DNA of 34,305 nucleotides from NCBI GenBank assembly GCA_902762905.1, contig CACWQE010000026.1:1-34305 (forward strand), in the 5' to 3' direction. A program made the translations under genes and the position numbers. The stretch is from an uncultured Lachnospiraceae bacterium. Its GTDB lineage: Bacteria > Bacillota > Clostridia > Lachnospirales > Lachnospiraceae. Of the stretch, positions 17,201-23,626 are shown piece by piece. A model generated the notes under the pieces. The model made no database searches. It was not told the origin of the DNA and saw nothing but the letters and a program-made list of their open reading frames with translations. The stretch's first letter is position 1. Each line of letters starts with the position of its first letter.

Positions 17201-19865
17201 ATTTTGTAGTTGTCCGCTTCTTTTGATCCGCCGGAGCAGGTGCTGCTTTATATGAGATGTCTTTGACCTTTGCTGTGATCGTCTGATCTGATCTATAATG
17301 TGCTCCGTCCGTTATTTCGGAAAGTTCTACTTCTGGTGCCTCTTTATCAATATAGACATACTTCTCCATAGAGGTTATTGTTCCGCAATTATTCTCCACC
17401 TTAACCTGTAACACATATCCATCTACCGTCTTTGCCGATTCGGTTGCGGTAAAATCAAACGTGTAATCTGTTACAAATTGAGAGATTTCTCCCTGCTTAT
17501 ACATCTCATCAAAATCTACTACCTGACTATTCTTATATTCCTGTCCATTCACGGTTTCTACTATACTATAAGTAATCTTACGGATACCACAATATGTATC
17601 ACGGATCGTCGTATGATATGTAACATCCTGATTTGTCCATTGTCCCGCATTTCCGGTTGTACACTGCATCCCTATCACGGAAGAATTCGTATTAAAGATG
17701 GTCCGTTCTGACTCAACCGCCTGTTCATTTAATAATTGATCATATGCCCAGATGGTGACTTTATCATCAAAATATTCCACCTGCTCTAACGGTAACTCAA
17801 CATAATATGTATTCGATCCACCTGACACAGGCATTGCCGGATACAATGTGGTGTCTCTTCCCTTATCTGTCTTTTCCCCGATCGTAACATATACCGGTGC
17901 AGCTGCTTTCAGTCCTGTCACCTTATCTTTCACAGAGAATTCAACCCGGATTACTTTGTTCCCAAAGATGATTCCATACTTTGGCGAGATTGGTATATTC
18001 TCTGTAACATACCGGATATCACTGATCTCCGGTGCCGTCCGGTCAATGTAGAAAGAGATCGTCTGACTTTCACCAGATGCTGCCTTAAGCTCATTCCCCG
18101 CCTTATCCTTTCCGCTCAAGGTTACTTCATAATACCCTTCTTCTGTATAAGAAATAGTAGTCGTTGCTACAACCTTCTTCTGCTGTTTACTGTCACTATC
18201 TGCCTGCTTCCATTGCAACTGACTTCCGTTTGTTGTATCCGGCCACCAATGACCCTCTGCATCCCTTCGTCTGGTAATAACCGAACATTGTGTAAGATCT
18301 AAATTACGATCTTCCACACTAAAGTGAACCGTAACCTGATCCTTCGTCATTCCTTGATCTGTAACCGGAACCGAATCCTTATCTTCTGCTGTAACCCTGC
18401 CAACAGGAGCAGCCGTATCGACCGTAAATGTGATCTGCTGTTGAACTGCCGGATTCCCTGCGGCATCCTCCGCATCTAATGTAATCTCATAATATCCATC
18501 TTCCTGACATGTATAAGAAAACGGTGCCAATCCATTCGTCAATTGCTCTACCTTTGTCTCCTGCCCAGGCATCGTAACCGTATTCCCATCGATTGTCCGC
18601 TGTGCCTGCAATGTCACTTTGCCACCCGAAAGGTTCTCATCTGCAACCGTATAGTCAAGCTGTTGTTCCTGTGCATAATACCCCTTATCCTGTTGTCCTG
18701 AAGTGATCTGAATAACCGGACTGGTTCCATCCACCCGGAAAGTTGTCATTGCAGATTTTGTTTCATTCCCTGCCTCATCGACCGCAATTACACGAACCTG
18801 ATAGATACCATCCTGATCAAATTGCCGAATGTACTGTCCGCCCTGCGCAACAGCCGGTTCCAACACTCCATTCACCTCAAATTGTACGGTAAGCCGGTCT
18901 GCCGTCTCAATATCATCCACTGTCGTCTTCAAGGTAAGTGGACTTGTATATACATTATCCTCCAATGGATTATCTGCTCCATCTACAAACCCACCAATCA
19001 CGGGGGCTTCTTTGTCCACTAAAATATATCTCGTGTATTCCGTTGTCTTATTCTGCATATTCGTTGCTGTTACATGCAGAATATGTCCCATATAAGAGTC
19101 CGCACTTGTTTTGATCGGACACGGCTTATCATTTTCCTTCTTATCCTGTCCACTAAGATCCACCGTCTCCGGCGTTCCATCTAATTCATAGGTAATTGAT
19201 TTAAGGGCCGTCTCTGCATCCGATACTTTTACCTGAAATTCCACATCCTGCTTTGTCCAGATTCCCGCTGCAGGATCTGCCACAACAGCACTTTCTATCC
19301 CTTCTGTTATATTCGTTATCTCTACTGTTGGCGCAAGAATCTGCTCTACATATGAAACAGCAATTGCCTGTTCACTTGTCGTATTATCTGCACCTGTTAC
19401 TTGCAACTTGATCGTATAGGACGCTTTCTCATTCTTATCCTGTTTGACACAAACAGCACCTTTTTGTACGACACCTTCTGTATCAAAACGTACCAGAATC
19501 TCGCCATTCGCAAGCGATTGTTCCAACAAGGCCGCATCCGTATTCTCTTCTTTTGCCGTCACCTTTTCTGCATTCAACAGTATAGTCGGTGCTGATTCTC
19601 CTTCCGGTGTCCGCTCTACCGATAACTGAACATCCCCTCCTGTATAGCCTTTCACCTCATAGGGAATCTGCCACATACCATCTGCATTACAGTCTTCCGC
19701 TGTAAATATCGTGTCTGCTTCTACGCCAAAAATAATATCCAGCGGTTCTGTAATCGCATCATCCGCATACACGGTCTGTACACTGCTACCGGTAAACAAC
19801 TGCAGCAACATCATCATGATCATCCCATATGCAATTGTCTTACGATGTTTCATTCCCCGATTCAA
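14199..19865 (-). CDS. giant membrane-anchored Ig-like repeat surface protein
   Basis: An 1888-residue extracytoplasmic protein. It has an N-terminal signal peptide (Lys/Arg region, then a Met/Leu-rich core ending near VYADDA), a very long array of beta-sandwich modules, and one C-terminal membrane helix (about 1852-1875) followed by a basic cytoplasmic tail. At least 13 module boundaries carry the pattern [VI]D.[TE].P[VE]I (for example VDKEAPVIGG, IDHTAPVISD), each after a DxAGN-type turn, as in bacterial Ig-like repeats. A block of about 450 residues occurs twice (near 490-950 and 1060-1490), marked by PKYGIIF in both. No LPxTG is present. The start is TTG at 19865, with AAGGGG eight bases upstream; an ATG at 19853 is the alternative. 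The likely role is a stalk or adhesin; binding partner unknown. Confidence 0.85.
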   Translation of the reverse strand: MNRGMKHRKTIAYGMIMMMLLQLFTGSSVQTVYADDAITEPLDIIFGVEADTIFTAEDCNADGMWQIPYEVKGYTGGDVQLSVERTPEGESAPTILLNAEKVTAKEENTDAALLEQSLANGEILVRFDTEGVVQKGAVCVKQDKNEKASYTIKLQVTGADNTTSEQAIAVSYVEQILAPTVEITNITEGIESAVVADPAAGIWTKQDVEFQVKVSDAETALKSITYELDGTPETVDLSGQDKKENDKPCPIKTSADSYMGHILHVTATNMQNKTTEYTRYILVDKEAPVIGGFVDGADNPLEDNVYTSPLTLKTTVDDIETADRLTVQFEVNGVLEPAVAQGGQYIRQFDQDGIYQVRVIAVDEAGNETKSAMTTFRVDGTSPVIQITSGQQDKGYYAQEQQLDYTVADENLSGGKVTLQAQRTIDGNTVTMPGQETKVEQLTNGLAPFSYTCQEDGYYEITLDAEDAAGNPAVQQQITFTVDTAAPVGRVTAEDKDSVPVTDQGMTKDQVTVHFSVEDRNLDLTQCSVITRRRDAEGHWWPDTTNGSQLQWKQADSDSKQQKKVVATTTISYTEEGYYEVTLSGKDKAGNELKAASGESQTISFYIDRTAPEISDIRYVTENIPISPKYGIIFGNKVIRVEFSVKDKVTGLKAAAPVYVTIGEKTDKGRDTTLYPAMPVSGGSNTYYVELPLEQVEYFDDKVTIWAYDQLLNEQAVESERTIFNTNSSVIGMQCTTGNAGQWTNQDVTYHTTIRDTYCGIRKITYSIVETVNGQEYKNSQVVDFDEMYKQGEISQFVTDYTFDFTATESAKTVDGYVLQVKVENNCGTITSMEKYVYIDKEAPEVELSEITDGAHYRSDQTITAKVKDISYKAAPAPADQKKRTTTKYYVTCRYDGQSRTVAWDDFVSDQYEDLDKQTFSQEGYYEVYAVTTDGAGNKTTSNTLKFAIDKQPPVIESVRILKGRMQPEQFANPDGTYYVNEDARLDVQVTDHFPSPSTYIFVKGELENTIVQDEAFAITSSPYQFLTNIPYTAEGKYAVLLTGKDKAGNESAPVARDIVVDKTSPKLSIEGIESGKMTRDAVSLTYRSLDKNHDFDQYKVTVRRTDLAGTNEVFVEQNAADWTKTGCDADKQQDYITTKTSTYTTEGNYEVTLEGVDKAGNAGIAQTITFSIDHTAPVISDISYSDVYGLLAPKYGIIFSNQMIQVKFQVTDQVVGVEDSYVYVTLGEAKDRLADAPLYMARKGEQGYYYVYVPSDVILTEYDGVITLWANDRLRNESNAQTIRMIQNTDKPEIVMDCDLDYTKWQSRDVTFHTKVADNKSGLKEVTYSIDGKEVKKIEFTEFVKEYTYDLTATKTADKVSGYTVDIQVMNNNGTESEASRQVYIDKEPPVIKLSGVQNGTHYNKTQTVKTEVEDVSFKNTKTEYYVTRTLDGKTYKEKYAAFTMRKYEDQCTRRFGREGRYQVYAVTTDSAGNRTKSNTLRFVVDKTAPKLAISGIENGSMNGNAVTLQFDLTDSFYTTTDASIRIEKTLDGGTTRSEVTSFPKKAKHSTLSRTFEEDGTYDITFTAKDRAGNVAKTRKISFSVDQTKPEIQITGTSNYEQWNRPVTVRFAVEESYYAGNHITIQGTRQDINGNVEELELPAIANTAKLSSLTQTFSKDGIYDFSISTKDEAGNQDEKEIHFILDQTRPEIHKVAQYQGGYYQEFKIADTLEEVFKDLTVVSYRILLNGIEYDGVTPVTEEGKYNLSVEVQDELGHKSTENAEFIIDHTAPKVIFTGVKDGQSVTESGSVTLSLTNPEDEITAVSMNGVEYDADTRQLDYTEYGSYHIDVECIDKAGNHVVRTIQFTYHNPLTTIILFAIMGGLIVMTCIWLWVRSIRKEKEEEKI
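15390..16690 (-). repeat. large internal duplication, copy 2 (partner near 17010-18395)
   Basis: Within the giant surface-protein gene, the segment encoding roughly residues 1060-1490 is a diverged copy of that encoding 490-950. Shared marks in the same order include PKYGIIF, a VYVT[IL]GE strand, a D[GK]V[TI][IL]WA strand, DVT[YF]HT, YIDKE.PE and EVYAVTTD/QVYAVTTD. One extra module of about 110 residues separates the copies. Boundaries are approximate. Confidence 0.75.
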
Positions 19866-19923
19866 TCTTCTTACCCCTTATTTCTTTCCTTCCGCTGCAC
19901 CGCGAAAAGCACTTACCACATAG

Positions 19924-20709
19924 CTATTCTTTCTTCGCCGCTGTCTGCAATAATGCCATCAACTCATCATCTTCCTGTAACACCGGTTCAAACTGTGCAA
20001 ATTCTGCCTCAATTTTGCTATCTTCGTCTCTCTCTTTTGCAAGAAGAGTTGTCACATCGTCTCCTTCACGCACAAGCAATGTTGTATCCTCATCTCCTTC
20101 TCTTGTAAGGAGTGTTGTCTGTTCATCTCCCTCATGTGAAAGAAGTGTTGTTGGCTCGTCCTCACGATACAACTTCGTTGTAATCTCTTCCTCTTCCGGC
20201 ACTTCTGCATCTATTCCGCTTTCTTCGGATGATAACACGGTTGTATAGGTATCCATTGCTTCTGCTTCCGGAATCCGGTTCGGATTAGCCGCTCCAGCCA
20301 ATACCGTTACCTCTTCCTCCACTTCAAATATGGAAGAAGTGTCCACATTCTCCTGTTGCAATAATGCCGTTCCCTGCTCCTTCCGCAAACGGGAATTCCG
20401 CTGCTTTCGCTTCTTGGTCTTAGCCGTCCGTTTCAAGCGTTCCGATTCTTCTAATTCCGTCATTGCCTGTAACGTTCCTGTCGTAGTTGCCTTATGCACT
20501 AACACTTTGCTTGTCTCTGGTTTGATTGCCTCTGTCTTAGAAGTATCCTCTGCACCTTTCTGCCGCAAACGCTTGATTGCCCTTCTGGCATTCAAGCCGG
20601 TAACATCCCCGATCAACTTCCATACTTTATTGCGGATAAATAAGATGACTGATGCGATCAAAAATACGACCGCTAATATCATACCCGCATAATACATAAT
20701 CTCGTACAT
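19924..20709 (-). CDS. single-pass membrane protein with TTLL phospho-site repeats
   Basis: A 261-residue protein with one N-terminal transmembrane segment (about 5-26) followed by Arg/Lys-rich sequence, so the bulk should face the cytoplasm. After a basic linker (90-115) the C-terminal half is acidic and carries TTVL (156-159), TTKL (177-180) and four TTLL sites (187, 198, 209, 220) at exactly 11-residue spacing, each in a D/E-x-TTLL-x-x-E context. These are good targets for an acid-tolerant Thr kinase and, when phosphorylated, for FHA domains that favour a hydrophobic residue at +3. I recognise no named family. The ATG at 20709 lies five bases after the kinase stop with GGGGG upstream; starts at 20724 and 20778 are possible but poorer. 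Confidence 0.78.
   Translation of the reverse strand: MYEIMYYAGMILAVVFLIASVILFIRNKVWKLIGDVTGLNARRAIKRLRQKGAEDTSKTEAIKPETSKVLVHKATTTGTLQAMTELEESERLKRTAKTKKRKQRNSRLRKEQGTALLQQENVDTSSIFEVEEEVTVLAGAANPNRIPEAEAMDTYTTVLSSEESGIDAEVPEEEEITTKLYREDEPTTLLSHEGDEQTTLLTREGDEDTTLLVREGDDVTTLLAKERDEDSKIEAEFAQFEPVLQEDDELMALLQTAAKKE
20020..20151 (-). repeat. four 33-bp coding repeats (TTLL units)
   Basis: Four in-frame tandem copies of a 33-bp unit encoding TTLL followed by seven mostly acidic residues (TTLLSHEGDEQ, TTLLTREGDED, TTLLVREGDDV, TTLLAKERDED). The DNA copies differ at several synonymous positions, so the protein repeat appears kept by selection rather than being a fresh duplication. There are no spacers and no CRISPR character. 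Confidence 0.9.
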
Positions 20710-20713
20710 ACCA

Positions 20714-22738
20714 TCAGCCCCCATTCTTTCCAAACAATGGAGACAGTTTCTGCTTGAGCTGCTTCCACCGATAATCATTCTCTATACCCGGCACCTGATT
20801 GCCCGCCTCAAAAAGACTATGTAATCGTTGATAATCCCATTGTTCCACATCGGATGTAGTCTGTTCCTGTATCTTACATTCCAATGATAAATGACCGGCA
20901 TATAATGCAATACTGGTTGTACCGAACTCTTCTTCCGCCTGTTCATAGACCTGCTCTGCCTGCTCATAATCTCCCAATGCTTCATAGATCTCTGCTTTCT
21001 GGCAATATTTCGCCTCGCGCAGCTTGGCGTCGGTTATATTCTCAACCGTACTATCTTCATCAATCGATACCATTCCTAATATAAAGTCACAACATTCCAA
21101 TGCTTTTTCATAATATTCCTTAGAACGTCCTGCATCGGAATCTTCATACTCTTCCCCAAGACGTTCATATGCTAACGCAAGATACTGGTTATATATGGTA
21201 TAATATTCTGCTTTCACACTATCGTCGCCATAATTTTCTAATATAGTCAGCCCTTTGTCTGCCGCCTGAATCAACCGGTCTGCTGCATTATTCATCTGAC
21301 CAAGGTTTCTGGCATATACGATGCACAATAACCGATAATTCATCAGCTTATTAATAGACGTAGTTGCTGCATCATTCATCGCCTCAAAATTCTTCAAATT
21401 AAATGACAGACTGTCATAATCTACATTCAATTCTCCCATCGCAAGTGCTATGGTACTATAATATGCCGCCTCCGGATGTTCTTTCTGATCTAACATATTA
21501 AAATAATATGCACTGGACTTATAATCCTTCAACACATCAAAATAATTCATTGCCACATTCAGCAGCAACGTCTGATCCTTATCAATATTCTCATATTGCT
21601 GGTCAATATAATAAGTAACACGGCTGAGACCCGTCTCTGCATCATCCATATAGTTGATGTACAGATCCATCAATTCCAAGTATGCCTCATTCCGGCTTCC
21701 ATCCACTTCCGTGATCGCATCTACAAAAAGACCCGCCGCATCCTCATAATCTCCCTGCACAATATCCGAATATCCCTGATTGATCAGATTATCGTAATTC
21801 ATTCGTTTCTCGCGTTCATTACCAATATATCCACCAATCGCAACTGCGGTAAATGTTACTGTCAATCCGGCGCATACTAAAAAGCTTCTCATCTTCCGCA
21901 AGCACGATCTCTTAAATGCGTCATCCAATTCCTCATAGTGTTCCAGATCATAGATCAACTCTGAGCAGGACTGATAACGATCCTCCGGGTTCGGCATCGT
22001 ACACTTATTAATAATCTTCTCCAATCCACTTGATAACTTCGGATTCCAATCCCGGATTGGTTTGATCACATACGGTGGTTCACTCGGATTCTTACCCGTA
22101 ATAATATGATACAGGGTTGCCCCCAGACTATAGATATCTGTTCTGGCATCTGTCTTATGGATTCCCCGCCCCCTTGCATCACCAAACTGTTCCGGGGCCG
22201 CGTATCCTCTTGTACCAAGGGCTGTTGTATCTGCCAGACTTTCCACATCGAACTCCTTTGCAGTACCAAAGTCGATCAACTTAACCTTACCATCCGGCTT
22301 TAACATAATATTGGATGGCTTCATATCCCGGTAAATGATCGGTGGATTCATAGAATGTAGATAGTCCAATGCACTACACAGATCTTTCGCCCATTCGATG
22401 ACTTTCTCCTGCGGCTGTGCCCCCTCTAATTTCAGAACCTCGCTCAAAGGGCGTCCTTCAATATAATCCATAACAACAAACACTGTGCCATTATAATTAA
22501 TAATATCCACAATTCTAGGCAATACCGGATGATCGACCATCTTCAGAATATTGGCTTCCATCTGTAATCCTTTTAACAGCATTCTCGTATCCTGTTTTGG
22601 ATTCTTCTTGATCTCTTTGACCGCCCACTGCTTGTTCAAACGGGTATCCATCGCAACATACACAATTGACATACCGCCCTGACCAATCTTTTTCAATATT
22701 TCGTATTTGCCACCTAGAACTGTCCCCACTCTGGTCAT
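20714..22738 (-). CDS. transmembrane Ser/Thr protein kinase with TPR-like outer domain
   Basis: A 674-residue Hanks-type kinase. The kinase domain (about 12-270) has the Gly loop IGQGGMS (18-24), catalytic Lys41 in VKEIKK, YRDMKPSN with Asp138, DFG at 156-158, and GTRGYAAPEQ in the activation segment with adjacent TT residues that could be autophosphorylated. One transmembrane helix (about 287-306) follows a juxtamembrane segment, so residues 310-674 should lie outside. That part is helical and repetitive (for example YEALGDYEQAEQVYEQAEEEFG-like patterns), resembling TPR repeats. It is not a PASTA kinase: the ligand is probably a protein or peptide. It follows the PP2C gene by 18 bases and immediately precedes the TTLL membrane protein, a likely substrate. 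Start ATG at 22738 with AAGAGG upstream. Confidence 0.93.
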   Translation of the reverse strand: MTRVGTVLGGKYEILKKIGQGGMSIVYVAMDTRLNKQWAVKEIKKNPKQDTRMLLKGLQMEANILKMVDHPVLPRIVDIINYNGTVFVVMDYIEGRPLSEVLKLEGAQPQEKVIEWAKDLCSALDYLHSMNPPIIYRDMKPSNIMLKPDGKVKLIDFGTAKEFDVESLADTTALGTRGYAAPEQFGDARGRGIHKTDARTDIYSLGATLYHIITGKNPSEPPYVIKPIRDWNPKLSSGLEKIINKCTMPNPEDRYQSCSELIYDLEHYEELDDAFKRSCLRKMRSFLVCAGLTVTFTAVAIGGYIGNEREKRMNYDNLINQGYSDIVQGDYEDAAGLFVDAITEVDGSRNEAYLELMDLYINYMDDAETGLSRVTYYIDQQYENIDKDQTLLLNVAMNYFDVLKDYKSSAYYFNMLDQKEHPEAAYYSTIALAMGELNVDYDSLSFNLKNFEAMNDAATTSINKLMNYRLLCIVYARNLGQMNNAADRLIQAADKGLTILENYGDDSVKAEYYTIYNQYLALAYERLGEEYEDSDAGRSKEYYEKALECCDFILGMVSIDEDSTVENITDAKLREAKYCQKAEIYEALGDYEQAEQVYEQAEEEFGTTSIALYAGHLSLECKIQEQTTSDVEQWDYQRLHSLFEAGNQVPGIENDYRWKQLKQKLSPLFGKNGG

Positions 22739-22756
22739 ACTTCTACCTCTTACTTC

Positions 22757-23530
22757 TTAAGCTTTACATGTAATTGCAATGACTGTAATGTTATCCCGTT
22801 CTCCCCGTTCCATCACACATTGTGTTGCCTCTTCACAGATTCTCGTCAACTGTTCCTTATCCCGAATATGATCCGGTTCAAAATATTGATACATCTCTTC
22901 TTCCTTCAACACATGCACAAATCCGTCTGAGGACAGAACAAATGTCACCTTATCTGGAATATATCCCTGTGCCAGCTGGGGCTCCACATTTTCAGAAGCC
23001 CCTACACATTGCAGCAACACACTTCTCCGTGGATCAACTAATGCCTGTTCCTTGGTTAAATATCCCAACTCCACCTCTTTGGCAACTAATGTATGATCAG
23101 ATGTAACCTGTGCGATCCGGTCTGCAATCTTATAGAGCCGGCTATCCCCAACATGACATACGTAATAAAATCCTTTATACAGGAGAAGTGCTGTCAACGT
23201 TGTTCCCATTGATACACCCTGTATATCCGCATACGCTAACAACCGCTCATTCACTTTCGTCACTTCTTCCTGCCACTGCTGGTATATGGCCTGTTCTGTA
23301 ACACGATTCTCTGCCACTAACTTTGCAAAACGATTACCAAACCACTGATTCATCGCCAAAATAGTCTCTTTACTGGCAAGTTCGCCATGTTCTAACCCAC
23401 CCATGCCATCACATACAAGTGCAAACACAATCTTCCCATGTGGTGAATTCACAACTTTAACAGAAAGGGAATCCTGATTCATCGACTTCACCAATCCTGC
23501 ATCTGTATTGTACGCTGTTATTATCTCCAT
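22757..23530 (-). CDS. PP2C-family protein serine/threonine phosphatase
   Basis: A 257-residue cytoplasmic metal-dependent phosphatase of the PrpC/Stp type, expected to reverse phosphorylation by the neighbouring kinase. Family motifs visible: MNQDSL near the N-terminus, CDGMGG (40-45) with the metal-binding Asp, the GD-SRLY strand (about 127-132), SSDGF, and the C-terminal RDNITVIAI. The core seems complete, with no membrane segment. Start ATG at 23530 has GGGAG six bases upstream. The leader contains a terminator-like hairpin, so expression may be reduced relative to the upstream FHA gene. Kinase-phosphatase pairs adjacent in this order are common in Firmicutes. Confidence 0.95.
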   Translation of the reverse strand: MEIITAYNTDAGLVKSMNQDSLSVKVVNSPHGKIVFALVCDGMGGLEHGELASKETILAMNQWFGNRFAKLVAENRVTEQAIYQQWQEEVTKVNERLLAYADIQGVSMGTTLTALLLYKGFYYVCHVGDSRLYKIADRIAQVTSDHTLVAKEVELGYLTKEQALVDPRRSVLLQCVGASENVEPQLAQGYIPDKVTFVLSSDGFVHVLKEEEMYQYFEPDHIRDKEQLTRICEEATQCVMERGERDNITVIAITCKA

Positions 23531-23560
23531 TCTCTTCTCCCTATTCTACATATATGTAAC

Positions 23561-23610
23561 AAAAAGCCGTTGCATCAAAGACCCCTATTAACCCATCTTC
23601 GCGCAACGGC
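23561..23610 (-). terminator. terminator/attenuator between the FHA gene and the PP2C gene
   Basis: GCCGTTGC (23566-23573) pairs with GCAACGGC (23603-23610) around a 29-base loop. On the minus strand the stem is followed by TTTTTG. It lies 16 bases after the FHA gene stop and about 30 bases before the PP2C start. The long loop makes it weaker than a classical terminator; partial read-through is likely. Confidence 0.65.
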
Positions 23611-23626
23611 CTCACATCAATCCCTA

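Noticed and set aside
20020..20151. Regular 33-bp repeats as a CRISPR array
   Set aside because: The units are contiguous, in frame, without spacers, and encode a conserved peptide motif. No cas genes are near.
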